Part shown: positions 43,355 to 55,442 of the stretch, piece after piece
Numbering within the stretch: position 1 is the first letter of the stretch
Layout of the letters: each line of letters starts with the position of its first letter
Assembly (NCBI GenBank): GCA_012656075.1
Contig: JAAKBF010000060.1
Span: forward strand, 186,001 to 250,000
DNA length: 64,000 nt
From: Phytophthora hibernalis
Lineage: Eukaryota > Oomycota > Peronosporomycetes > Peronosporales > Peronosporaceae
Reading direction: 5' to 3'
Notes under the pieces: model-generated
The model's database searches: none
What the model saw: the letters and a program-made list of their open reading frames with translations, nothing else
Told to the model about the DNA's origin: nothing
Translations under genes and position numbers: made by a program

Positions 43355-44063
43355 CTTGAAGAGTGAAGAGAGTTTCCAAAAGTGTATAGGCTCGAAGATT
43401 GCCACGCGACCAACTTCAAGGAGGAGCCTTTTCATCCGCCAATCGCTGAGTTTAGCTGAACAAAACAGCCAATCGCTGAGCGGGAGATTAAAATGAAGGC
43501 CCACCCCGCGATTACTACGTCAACGGAATCTTGAAGCGTCGTTGGTCTGGGTTAACAAAGAGTGCGGCGAATGAGCAGCGCTGCTATTGCTATTATTTGC
43601 TACCAGCACTTCGAAGTATTATTTTGCTGCCAGTGCTGCGACCTCGACTGCGGACGAATCTGGTCAAGGGCTCCGGAGCATGGAATTCCTATCGTCTGGG
43701 CTATCGTGCCAGCTGGTGGTGACGATGGCGATGGACTCAGCTGCAGTCTAGACAGGAGGCAAGTCTCGGCCAAAAAAAGTATCTACGGTCGATGAACAGG
43801 TCTCCATGCGCAAGTGTTGTCGCAGTGTCAGCACTGGTATATGAATTGCATTGCTGGCTCTTGCCAAGTTGATTAAAGTCGCTGCAGCTGAGCCTTCATG
43901 ATGCCGGAATTTTTGTACTGCGACCGCGAAATCCCATTCACATCGCTCTCTTATCCGACACAACCATGTGGTTGGTGACGCAGCCATCGTCGGAGCTTGC
44001 TACCACATGGACAAGCAGCATCGTTCGAGCTGGCTGCTTGGGTTTGTATATATCACCCACAGG
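43355..44063. other. Intergenic, possibly old transposon debris
   Basis: 709 bp. Frames at 43562-43795 (+) and 43748-43987 (-) lack motifs I can name. The minus-strand reading around 43860 (LINLAR then HIPVLTLRQHL) faintly recalls the end of a Copia RNase H domain, which is not enough for a call. Confidence 0.35.
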
Positions 44064-45182
44064 TCACCCTCCGTTCGAAGTTGTGGGGAGAGTCGGCATG
44101 CTGCTGCTCATGGACATCCGAATGTAGCTACTCATTCCTGACTGTTGTAGCAGCTTGGCGCTGGCGCGTCTGGCGTCGATACTCTCCAAGCTTGGGCTTG
44201 CGACAATGGTGCGCTTGGGGGTTGCGAGAGGTTTATCTGCAGTTGGCAGTGGTGTTAGCAGCTCTATTCGTCGCTGTTGCGCACGTCGACTCGCACCCGG
44301 AGTCCCGAGCATAGATGTCGGCATCGCCTGCAGACGCTGTGAAGTTGAAATCAGTTCACACAATTAGTCTGCACTTCGGTCTTCATAAGCCAGGCACAAA
44401 ACTACAGTACGAACCTTGAGGGCACTGTTGCGCAAGAAAACCTGTTCAAGCGCCTGGAAGCGGAGCTCTTCCTGATGTCGTGTGGCCAGCGCCGCAAGTT
44501 TGGCTTTCTTCGTCATGGCTTCTCGGTGTCTCGAGCGTCCAGGTGAAGTATTGTCGCCAACAGTCCCCCTCTCCACCTTGAAGTGTTTGAGCTCTGCCAA
44601 GTCTTCCTGGATCGACTGCGATGTAAAGCTGGTGATCGAGTCAAGGATGAAGCGCCGCCTCTCCATCGACAGCTGCGTGTTGATCTCCAAGAAGCCCGAG
44701 CTCTGGTGCTCCATTTTCTTCGTGAGCTGGTGGAACATCACTTCGTGTTTCTCTGGACTCGTGCCTTTGTTGCGCTTGGCATGTGGCGTGAGGAACTCCA
44801 CGAACTCCTGAAAGTCGATCTGTCCGTTCGAGTCCTTGTCCAGTTTGCTCACGATCTGCTCAATCTCCCGCGTGTCGTTCACGATGCCAATGGACAGCAT
44901 GGGATCCTCCAGCTCCTCCACCGAAATCTTGCCAGACCCATCCGAGTCCAAGGCATCGAACCACTGCCGCAGCATGCGCTTCTGCTCCCCGGAGAACTGG
45001 AAGCGCGGCTGCTTGGCGTGTTTGGTGAGCCACGCGTTCTGGTCCAAGTGCAGCAGCTCCTCCTTCAGCGCCCGATGTCTGGCAATGGCAACCACCAACG
45101 GAGCAGCCATAGGATCCGGCACCGCTTTCCACCAGTCCTCCACTTTCATCGTAGGCTTCCTTCCTCCATCACACCGAGCCAT
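44064..45182 (-). CDS. EF-hand calcium-binding protein
   Basis: 346 aa in two exons (45182-44415 and 44336-44064) with a 78-nt GT-AG intron; the exon sum is divisible by three. Start is MARCDGGRKPTMKVEDWW; the longer upstream open frame crosses the divergent promoter and is rejected. Two canonical EF-hand loops, DSDGSGKISVEE and DKDSNGQIDFQE, sit about 36 residues apart, so calcium binding is very likely. The remainder is helical and basic (MTKKAKLAALATRHQEEL), with a Ser/Met-rich C-terminus. No catalytic domain is seen; a calcium sensor or cytoskeletal/flagellar role is possible. It starts 117 bp from the Integrator gene in the opposite direction. Confidence 0.82.
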
Positions 45183-45299
45183 TGCTACATCAAGTTGCAG
45201 CTGCAAATAGTGTAGCCATGTGTCCGTTGCACAACTTATTGTAGATCGTGGCGTCTGAAAGATTGGGATTAGGTGTGCCACACTAACGCTACTTCTAAG
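45183..45299. promoter_or_regulatory. 117-bp bidirectional promoter
   Basis: The only DNA between the ATG of the EF-hand gene (-) and the ATG of the Integrator gene (+). Both leaders and both promoters must fit here unless transcription starts inside the partner gene. Confidence 0.55.
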
Positions 45300-48200
45300 A
45301 TGAGCTCGGTCAAGCGCGACCGCGAGTGGGAAGCATCGGCTTCGAGCGGCGCCAGCGCAGCCCCCACGGCCGATGCAGACGTGAAGCGACCCCGCATCTC
45401 TTCTCCGTCGTCTGCTCTTCCTTCTGATGCCAGTTGCATCGCTCAACGTCCCGTATTGACGTCAGGACAGCGCGTCGAAGCGCACCCGATGGCCGTTCTG
45501 GACGCGATCCGCGCCAAGCTGCAGAGCACGTCAGACCCCCATCTACAGGCCCGCCTTCTGCTTCAGTACAGCTCAGCTGCAGCCTCTCCAGGTGCCAAGA
45601 CGGCGGCGGCCATCGACTTCCTCTTCTCGTTCCTGCAGCAGAATCAGACTCAGTCGGAGACGCAGACGGACGGGAATCAGAAAGATGCCGGCAGCAGTGG
45701 AGCCATCGTGGTGGGGGCCATTGTGCGTGGACTGAGGCAGCTGTTGGCTGTGAAGGCGGCGGTGGTGGAGCCCATGATCCAGGTGGACGCCATGGGCGAG
45801 CAGCTCATGCAGTGCATGAGTGTGGGCGAGGACTTCAAGCTCAGGAGGGACATGATGCGCATCGTCGTGGACTGCCTCATGCTCACCAAAAGTATAAACA
45901 AGTCGAGACGTTGCTGCACACGTGCGTGCAGGACCACGATGCCGGCATGCAGGCCATTTGTCTGCGTGCATATCTAAGACTGCACGATGCAGGGCGCTGC
46001 TTTGCTGCCGAGGCGTCATCAGAGAAGGCTCAGGATACGGCAGCGAGCCATTTTGACCGCTTGGCGGCGTTTGTGCTGTTCGCACAGAGTGAAGAGGTGA
46101 GAGTGCTGGCTGCGCAAGTGCTTGTGGCGCTGGCTGATCTGCACCCGCTGAACGAGATTGCAACCAGCAAGTTTTCCCGACGACTACGAAGACGCCACTC
46201 TTTTGCCTGAGAAGGTGTTTTATGTGCTGTGTATGGCGGGTAATGATGCGTCGGAATCGGTGAGAGTTGAGGTCGCCCGGTGTCTGCGAGGGTTTTCTCG
46301 TGTACTCGCGAGCGAGGTCGTGGAGCATGCCGTGCTCAAGACGCAGATCGAGGAGGCTGTGGTGGACGTAGCACCTGAAGTTGTGGAGATGAACACACGC
46401 CGCATGATGTCTAGTGGTATGCTGCTTTCACTTTTAGAGGATGTGGACGTAGATGTAGCTGCTGAAGCCTCGCGTACGATTGCCCGGTTGGGTGAAATGT
46501 CGATGGCTATTGACGCTGGCATTGGACGATGGAGTCGGCGAGCTCTAGAGCGGGCTATTACTGCGCATTTTGACGTTCTTCCACATACAAGTGCATCGAG
46601 TACCTCACAACTGTGCCGGGTGCTGGTCAACTCTTTGGGTCGTCTGCTAGTGTGTCGGCAAACGCATGACACGAAGACGGACTTCCCCATTTCCAGCGCA
46701 GATTTGAGCTGTTTGATTCGCAGTGTTGCCTCTAGCGCAGACTCGATCAAGCCCGCAGTCATCGAGGTCTTGCTCGTTTTGCAGCGTTGCGACTTGTCAA
46801 GTGGTTGGGCCGTCCAGCGCCTTGTTGACTTTCTGTTGGAGACAGTGAGCTCGACATCTTTTGTTGACCCTTCTATTGATGGCGATGCTGTGAACGACAA
46901 TTCGGACTGTTGGGACAAACGGCTTGTTGATGCAGCGCGGGGCCTGGGAAAGAAATGCGCAAAGGTGCTTCAAGCTGACGTTACATTGTCTGACCGCGTG
47001 CAACGAGAAGTATCTAATAGTCGGCATTCTCTTTTGAAAAGCGTATGCCAAGTCTTACTTGGCCATACCGAAAGCTCAAACGACAAGTCGGAGGCCACTG
47101 CGAAGTCGGAACCTCTATCTGCTGGAGCTACTTTGTTCTTCGTTAAGAATCTGGTCGAAGAAACTCCTCATGTCACCTCACATTCTTCATCCAGTATTTC
47201 CTCTCAGGCGGCTAGCTCTATGGATGTCTTGCGGCTGCCTCCTGCAGACGGGAATATTGCTGTATATCTCAAAGCGGTAAGGTTCATGGTCCGTCATCCA
47301 CGACGATTTCTTTTGAGCGTGGCTAATCCTCTTATTCTTGTGTATCTGCGTACAGATTCATCGCCTTCGTACTGCTTTCGTTGCGGACGAGTTTGACGTT
47401 TCCTTCGGATTCGTGGATGTTCTTGTCCGTCTGCGTCAGCATGTGCTTTCGTTTCCTGACGCGTCAGCTGCACCAGCACCTACTGCACACAAGTATGTAT
47501 CCATGCAGGCAATGCTCAGTACCAGCCCGAGCGTGAGCTCTGGTCACACCAGCAATATCCATACTAGCGGGGCCAGTCAAAACCAGAAAGATGCGCAAGG
47601 CTTTGCCGGTTTAACTCTGCCTGAAGATTTGCAAAAGGCTGCCAAGAGATGGTTGATGTTGCCTCGGCCGTTTACGTGAAAGCATTTGCTCTCAGTTCAT
47701 CGCCGCGCACAGAATTGTTACAGGTATTCCCAATTCTCGCCTGCTACAACGTGTCACTGTATTCACTAACTGACAACTTGCTTCGTACACTAGTTGGTGT
47801 TGCTCGGTCGCGTGGGGCTCGTGCTCGCACTGCTGCAAGACACGACTGACAGTCTTCTCATTATTGAGAAGCTCCGATGGGTATCCAAAGAAGCAACCCG
47901 GCTGCGCTTCCTCGTCAATGAAACCCACAACGAAGGAGATGTTTGGTTACCAACTCAGTTGCTGTCCGATGTTAGTTCGCTGGACGATTTGAAGCGTGCC
48001 ATCGTTGCTATCATTCGTAAAGCGTGGCCAACAGCGCTCATCAAGACTGCCATCGCTCGTTGTACGCCTGCGACTAGCATCAACAACGTCCACTATCGAC
48101 GTCTTGCTATCGCCCGCGCATCAATTGTGGAGCCCACTGCAAGTGCAATTGCAGGCGCGAAGCCCGAGCCACGAGAGATCACAGCGAACTGGCCGTTTAA

Positions 48201-48652
48201 GCAGCGTGTCCGCTTCTCATTGACGAACACGCGGGATGTTACTCAGGTGTATGTCAAGAGGATGCTCCCAATGGTGATGTGGCCTACCATCACGTACCAG
48301 CACGATGCATCCACACTCAAGGACCGCGAAAGCATTCTGGCGAACACACAATCACACTAACAGTGTCACCGTTTTCGGACCCGACAGCGTTTACTGTGGC
48401 AGTCTGCCTTGGCCACCCAACGTTGCCTGGCAGCGTAAAGGTAAGTTGATCGGCTGCATAGTTTTGATTTTGATTTGGGGTCGACGGCTGACTGCTTTGT
48501 TTCGACGTTGTCGTGCGTAGCCAAACGCCCCTGGATCCGGCGAAACTAGTCCCATGATGTTCAAGGAGATTTCGGCATCTGTCCGCGTACCAATTTTCCA
48601 CCGCACAAGCTCCACACTGAGGTATGCAGCTGCAAGGACGTCGACTGCTTGA
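45300..48652 (+). CDS. INTS4: Integrator complex subunit 4-like HEAT-repeat protein
   Basis: About 1,030 aa. A low-complexity N-terminus (MSSVKRDREWEASASSG) is followed by HEAT repeats (VRVLAAQVLVALADLHP, ESVRVEVARCLRGFSRVL, DVDVDVAAEASRTIARLGEM). The C-terminal beta domain (FSLTNTRDVTQVYVK, then PNGDVAYHHV, VSPFSDPTAFTVAVCL) and the final TSPMMFKEISASVRVPIF match the INTS4 tail. INTS4 scaffolds the INTS9/INTS11 endonuclease core of Integrator, which cleaves snRNA and nascent transcripts. Introns: 47277-47355, 47724-47793 and 48441-48520. Frame breaks lie at 45888-45891, 46172-46175, 47644-47645 and 48256-48257; all but the second are repaired by one added base. The family call rests mainly on the C-terminus and repeat type. 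Confidence 0.72.
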
Positions 48653-48681
48653 AGTACCGATGAGTAACTTTTTAACACACC

Positions 48682-50019
48682 CTAGTGGTGCAAGAGCTCG
48701 TAGAGCAGGATCGCTGAAGCAACGCTGACGTTGAGCGAGTCAACGCGTGTGTCTTCGTCCGTAGCTTGACCTGTGTCGCATTAATTAGAGGTTGAACATA
48801 ACTAAAAGAATGTTTGAGATGAGCGTACCAGGGATGATGACGATGTCCTGGCAGCACTGGCGAATACCCTTGCGGAGACCGCGGTGCTCGTTGCCCTGTT
48901 TGTAGTAGAAAAGGCGGCGGTGGGATGCAAGTAACCATCAACAAGCACGAGTGAACGTACCATGACAAGGATTGTAGGCTGGCCACCATCTGGGAGTTTG
49001 GTGGACGTAATGGAGTTGGGTCCGCTGCTAGCTCCAACAACACGCCAGCCGAGGTCACCGCTGACTGCTAACACTTCATGCAGATTCCTAGCCTTCAGCA
49101 ATTTATTCTGCACCACACCATTCTGTCAATACCAGCATCTCCCACCAAACATCAACGGAAAACGTACGTTGGCGACCATAACTTCCAATGCGCCGACAGA
49201 AGCGCGCGACACCTAAACGAAAAGCATACCTTCGTCAGACAACCACCCAACTCTCACCCCCACAACCATCCAACCCACCGCAGGAGACAATGGAGCGCTG
49301 TTGCGATCGCTCACAACCACTGCCGCGCAGCCCAAGAAATGCGCCGAGCGGAGGATCGCCCCCAGGTTCTGCGGGTCATGAATCTCGTCCAGCACCAAAA
49401 TCACGGGCGAGTGCTTCGACTCAGTAAACACTGTCACAAAAACACAACAACAAAAGTCAACACCTGCACTCTACAGCTCTCAAAAAGGTCGCTTCTCACC
49501 TGAAGGTTCAGCAGGAACAAACTCCTTCAATTGAAGAGCGGCTGCGTCCAGCACGACGCCCTGATGGGGTTTGTCCTCCGTAATGTGGTTCAGCATCCAC
49601 TTGCTGAGCGGTTTCAGCTGCACGCCCTTGGTCTCTGCCAACTCCTTGATGCGCTCCAGCGTCCTGACGTCGGCCGCGCTCTTCTTCTTCGGAGGTCGCT
49701 GGCCGTCCATTGGCACGCGATCTTCACGCACGTACAGAGTATGAACATCTCGATGGCCGCTCTCCAACGCCTGCAGGACGCTGTGCAGGCCGTAGACGCC
49801 CTCGCCCGACAGCTGCGGCACAGCCACGCCGTCGTTCGTGCGCGTGAGTGGAGGGCGACGCTCGTTGTCGCGCCAGCGTCCGCCTCTGGAGGTGTTTGGC
49901 CCGCGAAAACGTGACGTAGAACGCCATTGATTGTCCGAGTACGAAGATGACGAGAAACAGGAAGAGAGTGAGCGTGGAAGCGCAGACGCACGGCGTAGCA
50001 CCCGCGTGGTTGACAGCAT
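48682..50019 (-). CDS. MRM1: Mitochondrial rRNA 2'-O-ribose methyltransferase (TrmH/SpoU family, MRM1-like)
   Basis: Six exons (50019-49500, 49430-49279, 49212-49168, 49107-48961, 48895-48829, 48770-48682) with introns of 58-69 nt; the exon sum is 1020 nt, giving 339 aa, with no frame break. The N-terminus MLSTTRVLRRASALPRSLSS is a likely mitochondrial presequence. The substrate-binding domain begins GEGVYGLHSVLQALES. The SPOUT knot motifs are complete: DEIHDPQNLGAILRSAHFLG (motif 1), LGNEHRGLRKG-type motif 2 (GNEHRGLRKGIRQCCQD), and TRVDSLNVSVASAILLYE (motif 3). It would methylate the peptidyl-transferase-centre guanosine of the mitochondrial large rRNA. Convergent with INTS4, with only 29 bp between stop codons. 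Confidence 0.9.
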
Positions 50020-50232
50020 GGTCGAAGAGTGCGAAATGACTCAATACGTGTCCGGATAAACAAGTTTGTAGCACGTCTTTTGTCATTTGCCCAACAAGTC
50101 GACAACGGCGTGAGTGTTGGTCTCTCCTGTTCATGTCCGCACACAAACTCACGTTCTGTACACAAGCTCACCAACGTCAGGGTCCACTTCTCAATTGGCG
50201 CTCAAGCCCCCGCATAAAACCGTCCTGTCGCC

Positions 50233-52517
50233 ATGGCCGAGACCGCGACCTGCGTGCTGTGCTGCAACGCCATCGACAACGAGGCGCGCTTCAACACCGT
50301 GGGCGTGTGCAACCACCCTGGCTGCTGCTCCATCTGCGCGCTGCGGCTGCGGCAGCTGCTGGGCCAAACGGCCTGCGTCGTGTGCAAGACGGACATGCCG
50401 CGCGTCGTGTGCGTGCAGCGTGAGGACGAGCGCTTCGAGTCGTTCCAGGACTGGGGGACAACATCGGCCCCGCGCACGTGTTCGACGAGGCCTCGGCCAT
50501 GTTTTTCCTCAAGGAGGACTACGCCAAGCGCATCCGCAAGCTGCGGGACCCGTTCTGCAAGAAGTGCGGCAAGAAGTTCGCTACTGTGGCGGCGTTGCGT
50601 ACGCACGTGCTGGACGTGCACGGACTGCAGTACTGCAGCATTTGTCTAGAGAACAAGAAGGTGTTTTTAGAGGAACTGGAGCTCTTGACCAAGGAGCAGC
50701 TCAAGAGACACAACAACAAGGGCAACCCCATGAGGGATTCATGGGCCACCCGAGGTGCGACTTTTGCTTCTCCAGGTTCTACTCGACCACGGAGCTGTAC
50801 GACCATCTGAGGAAGAACCACTTCGAGTGCGACATCTGTCTCTACCAACTCCACGTCCAGAACAGGTACTACAAGGACTACAACGACCTGCAGAACCATT
50901 TCCGAGCCGACCACTTTCTGTGTGAAGAGCGCGAGTGTCTAGCCAAGAAGTTTGTCGTCTTCAAGTCGCACTTGGATCTGCAGGGACATCTGGCCGTCGA
51001 CCACCCGCACATCAAGAGCAGCCGCAAGATCGACGTGCACTTCACCGTTCGACGGGCGTCGCAGGGAGAGGAAGGGGACTTTGAGGACCCGAGATTGTTC
51101 GACCAGCAGCCTTCAGGTAACCACACGATCAATGTAGCCGACTTCCCGTCGCTCTCCGGATCGGACAGTGCGGCGGCGGGGGCGTCGTTCTCGCTGTGGC
51201 AAAACCAGACGGTGTCCCACCGCCGTCGCGCGGAGGACTTCCCGGCCTTAGCGTCGAGCGCACCGTCGAACAGGTCTGGCTCAACGTTCCGCAATGCGCT
51301 GGCGCCGCCTCCGTCGGCTGCTCTTCGCGCGCACATGGACAACAACGGATGGGAGTATGATAACCCAGACTTGGCGTCTGCGGCCGCCGTGCTGGGTGCA
51401 AACAACCCGCTGCTGCGAGTGGTGAAACCTGCTCGAAAAAATAACAAAGGTAGAAAGAAAGGAAGGAAGCCGGGCGGCGGCTTGAAGAGAAGCTGGCCGC
51501 GCCTGCAGTTCAAGAAGAGGAGTCGGATTCGGAGGATGACGAACCTGTGGGTCTTGCGCCGTCGAAGACTGCAGTGGTGCTCAAGATCCGCCAGGTGCTG
51601 GGTAGCGATGCGAAGTATGAGGTGTTCCGCGAGGACTGCAAGCGCTTCCGCGTGGGTGAAATGGAGGTCTCAGACTTTTACACCAAGATGCGCGACCAGT
51701 TTTCGTCTGCGGACTTCTCGCAGCTCTTCCTCCCGTTGATGCGGTTGTCACCTGACAAGGACCAGGGCGATACCTTCTTCGCATACCACAAGCAGGTAAA
51801 CAAACAGCTCGCCAAGGCTCGGGGTTTCCAGGAATCCACGTCCAAGCGCAATAAGAAGGCCGCCAAGCAGCAGGTGGAACAAGAGCAGAAGGCACCGCGC
51901 AAAACCTCCAGCGCCAACCGCCGGCTCCCTCGCAGTCTGGCTGGGGCAATGCTATGAAGGAGAGTGGCGTGAGAACCGCAGGCGGACGCAAGCCTTCTGC
52001 CATTGTGCACAACACCAACTTGCGCTCAATCTTGGGGCGAGACACGCAGCCGACTACACAGTGGAGTTCATCCGGAAGCTGGCAGGCTCCGCCGCCTGCT
52101 GCTTCGAGTGCATCTGCGTACCCTTCCCTGGGCCGTACGCCTACAAGTACAAAGCTCCAGAGTGCTCCTGTGGAGGCGTTTACTAGTCTAAGTGTGTCTT
52201 CGTCTTCGTCGACATCGTCGGGATACGGCGCCGCGACTTCGGCCTACGCGTCGACCCCGACTCCTGTCCTGAGTCAGTACACTCCACCTCCTGCTGCACC
52301 CACTTTCAAGACGGCCAAAAGCGACTTTCCTGAGCTGCCCAAGGCTAGCAAGGCTATTGGTGTGCAGCCCGTGACGCGTGCAACATGGGATGATCAGGTG
52401 CAGGCGATCGCTCAGAACCGCGTTTCCAGTGTGCCCAACGGGGGTCGTGGCAACGGCAAGAAGAAGCAGAAGAAGAAAAGCATGACGCTCGCGGAAATGG
52501 CCATGCATTTCGGTTAA
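50233..52517 (+). CDS. RING/C2H2 E3 ubiquitin ligase, ZNF598/Hel2 type
   Basis: RING finger at the N-terminus (CVLCCNAI ... CNHPGCCSICALRLRQLL ... CVVCKTDM). A C2H2 series follows: CKKCGKKFATVAALRTH, then GHPRCDFCFSRFYSTTELYD, HLRKNHFECDICLYQ, YYKDYNDLQNHFRADHFLCE and KSHLDLQGHLAVDH. This order is diagnostic for ZNF598/Hel2, which ubiquitinates ribosomal proteins at collided ribosomes and starts ribosome-associated quality control. The C-terminal half is low complexity (DFPSLSG- and DFPALAS-type motifs) with a helical block (DFYTKMRDQFSSADFSQLF) and a basic end (GNGKKKQKKKSMTLAEM). About 760 aa. Frame breaks at 50453-50457, 50734-50736, about 51484 and 51901-51904 are all repaired by one added base. 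It starts 213 bp from MRM1, divergently. Confidence 0.86.
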
Positions 52518-52716
52518 GCTGCGGTGACGCAGCTAGCTAGACTAACAGAATAGTAGAGTGCTGAAAAGTTTCATCGGCTTGTTCGTGTTCTTGATTTCCA
52601 CAACGAGTCCACGCAGCATCTCACTGCTTGCCTCCACAATGATTTTAACGCACGAAATGCCAACACCGAGCGCGCTCTGTACCTCCTTCGCGGGTGCTTG
52701 CTATGGAACGACCTGC

Positions 52717-53526
52717 TCAATTGATGCCCAGGTGCGCCATGATCTTGTTGAGCTTGCTCTCGATCGTTGCTAGTCGTGTCTCCACGGAAGAATTACTACT
52801 GCCATTCTCATAACTCGAGGGCGACGGCGACGGCGTATGACGCGGCGTCGAGGGCGCAGAGCCGCTCGGAGCCGAACCTTTCCGTGCCGCAGCCTCCCGG
52901 TTCTTCCGGATGATATCAGCAAAACCACCGCCATTGGAGGTGCTAGCACTGGAGCCGCCACCCCCGCTGCTGTTCTCCCGAACGATCCCTGAGCTCGGCG
53001 TCTTCCTCAAGTTCCTCCTGACTTGATGGCCGCCATCATGGAGCCCATGCCTCCGCCCATAGGAGGAGCACTACTGGCAGCAGGAGCAGGAGCTGAGGCC
53101 CCAGCTCCACTACTAGGAGGATGGTCAGCAAACAGCGTCTTCTCCACAGTCTTGACCTTCTTGAGACTGGCGCCTTGCTGGATCTGGGCCAGCAGACCGC
53201 CGCGTCCTGCGCCGCCCGAAGGAGTGGCGGCCTGGCTGCTCTTGGAGTGCTCCTCTTGGGCGGCGTCTTGCTGGGGGCCGCGGAGCCTGCAGGCCGCGTC
53301 CATGTCGTCACTTTAGTCTGTGGGTTGTAGTAATATTCCTAATATTGCAACAAATAGGAGTTCAGGTCATGTGTGGGAATTTTAGGGTGGAGGATAGCGA
53401 GCGTAATTGCGGGCGTTGGGGGCCTTGTGAGGCACCGATCGACGCGCGCGATGAAGGGGAATGTGGTGCAGCGGCGTACCTTGCCTTCCGCCGTCTTGTA
53501 CGACAGCCACGGAGCGGGAGCGCCAT
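52717..53526 (-). CDS. WW-domain protein with WH2-type actin-binding motifs
   Basis: Exon 1 (53526-53480, MALP then PWLSYKTAEGK) and exon 2 (53338-52717) flank a 141-nt GT-AG intron that splits a WW domain: PWLSYKTAEGK joined to EYYYNPQTKVTTWTRPAG, with both Trp and the Tyr cluster. A WH2-like helix plus LKKV motif follows (GGLLAQIQQGASLKKVKT), a second one (MGSMMAAIKS with NLRKTP) and a related helix (GGFADIIRKNREAAARKG). A Ser/Pro linker and a short coiled coil (TRLATIESKLNKIMAHLGIN) end the protein. WH2 motifs bind actin monomers; WW domains bind proline motifs. About 225 aa. Frame breaks lie at about 53515-53520, 53258-53260 and 53020. An actin-assembly adaptor is my inference. Confidence 0.66.
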
Positions 53527-54214
53527 GGCGAAGAGCGTAGACTCGCTTGATGATCACGATTGACACTTTCTGAGAAAAATAACGCTGACGTATTTTACGT
53601 ACTTAATCCGACATAAGTGTAGCCATGTTGAGTATTTTGAAGTTTCCGCTTGGTGTCGATGTGATCGTGAGTCAAGAACGAAAGAGTATGCCCACAAACC
53701 CGCAGTCACCCACAAATTAATACATGTACTCTAGCAGCACCGCCACTCCAATTCTGCATAGGTTGGCTAAGCGATGATCTCCAATTATTGCCAAGGTGCT
53801 CGGAAAGTACTACAATGTATTTTAATTAAAAAACATGTAGAGCTCCAATTCATCACCTGGCAAGAGATCGACAATGGAGTCATTTGGTCCCTGCTCATTT
53901 CCGGTGCCCCGAATCAACTCAGTGCGATATCCACGCAACGGTGCGAGTAAATTACGCTTGGAGTCTGAACTTATAAGAAAAGTTCACCGTCTGGGTCATT
54001 CCTGCATCGCACGAAGCAGTTTTACCAATGAGCACGATTATCCATCTTGGATTCAACTGCGTTGCTTGTCACGCGTTACCTCCTTTGGTCACGGACATGT
54101 GCACCAGACCAATGAGACGTTGCTGCAAAGAGCAGCCCTCTGTGGCTGCGTCCTGCCTCAGCTCTATCTCTGCTAAACGCGGTGTGGACGTTAGCCAACA
54201 CATACTTGTTGAGT
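53527..54214. other. Intergenic, no supported gene
   Basis: 688 bp, AT-rich in part (53580-53860), with acatgta words. A 100-codon frame at 53874-54176 (+) has no motif and may be decayed 5' sequence of the following pseudogene. Confidence 0.4.
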
Positions 54215-54911
54215 ATGAAGTTCACTACAAGCATCGTGTTCAAGCTGACCATTGCAGGCGTTGCAGCTGCTGTGCCGGTACACCGGGCGCATTTCACATT
54301 GTTCAATCCGCAGCTCCAAAAACAAGCAGACCAAACTACATCCGCTGGTTCGGCCGAAGTGCTCGGGTCTTCATCCATCATGGGCATGTCGAGGTGGTTG
54401 GAAGCTTTCGGTCCGATCCAAGCCTCAACTCAAAATCCTCGACGATAAAACTTCGACACACAAGACACGACCTCGAAGGAATCTTGGACGCATTGATTTC
54501 AACCGCCGCATGGATGCTGTCCGAAGCCGACAGCAGTCTCGAGAAAGCATCCATCGGTAAGATCATCTCCACGGGCTTGCTGCTGTGAATCGTGCACGTT
54601 CTCACCGGCCCCGACCACTTAAATGCACTTGCTGCAATGGCAACGGGTGGATCGTTCAAAGCCTTTGCGTTGGGGGTTCGTTGGGGATGTGGTCACTCCC
54701 TTGGTCTCTTGATCATGGTATTTTCTTCGCTGCGGGTCAGACCATCGATCTTGACGCCGTGGGTGAGTACCTGAACTAAGTGGGTGTATTCATAATCGCA
54801 CTAGGCGTGTGGACGGGCAGGAGCATCTACAACAAGTACCAACAGGCGATCGCTGACGCGAAAGCCACTGCTATTGTACCGGCAGATGGGGATCGGTCAC
54901 CAAATTCGTAG
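54215..54911 (+). pseudogene. NicO/UreH-like membrane transporter, decayed copy 1
   Basis: Starts as a plausible secretory or membrane protein (MKFTTSIVFKLTIAGVAAAV). It slips frame near 54440, then reads ALISTAAWMLSEADSSLEKA and GKIISTGLLL-stop-IVHVLTGPDHLNALAAM. The stop (TGA at 54586) replaces the Gly seen in copy 3 (LLLGIVHVL). It continues FALGVRWGCGHSLGLLIM, AAGQTIDLDAVGEYLN, a second stop, then VGVFIIALGVWTGRSIYNKY. The HxxxGPDHL and RWGxGHS motifs are those of NicO/RcnA-type metal transporters. With two stops and a frame slip in about 700 bp, none cured by a homopolymer base, I call it a pseudogene. Confidence 0.62.
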
Positions 54912-55442
54912 GGTCATAACTTTTTCCTGACCGTATTTTTCGATGCGGTTTTCTTTGCGTGAAAATTCGCTGAGAGATCTTTAATTGTCCAAAAGCGTGT
55001 TGCAATATAGCCAATGAAAGAGCTGCCTTGGTCATTCAAAAACTTTAATTCGCCAAAAGTCGATTTCATCGTCTTGTCGCTAGGGTAGGGTTGGATATTT
55101 TATGACCAGCGAATGCCAATTCTCAAGGATGCATACTGAAATCAAGTCAATTTTCGGAACAAACAGGCGGTCAGTGACAGAGGCGGGTGAAAGTAGTCAA
55201 AAACGGCTAAATTAGCTCTGAAAAACGGAATGTAGCGCTCGATGTTCGATACTTTGGCAAAAAGCAACATAGTGGCTTTTGATTTACTAAAATCGGCCCA
55301 GAATTGGTCAACATACAACCATTCTAGTTTATTGTGACCGATCCCAATCTGCCGGTACAATAGTTGTGACGATCTCGAGTCCAATTTCGACAGCAACCGT
55401 AGCAGCATCAGCCAATTCAACTCAGCTGCGAAGCTACCGGCG
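54912..55442. other. Intergenic between transporter pseudogene copies
   Basis: 531 bp. The minus-strand frame 55142-55627 overlaps decayed copy 2 and has no motif. Nothing else seen. Confidence 0.4.

Noticed and set aside
43748..43987. Possible Copia RNase H tail on the minus strand
   Set aside because: Similarity is only a few residues and the surrounding frames are broken.
50233..52517. Programmed ribosomal frameshifting as the cause of the frame breaks
   Set aside because: Breaks are scattered over many unrelated genes, at simple runs, without a common slippery heptamer or downstream structure.
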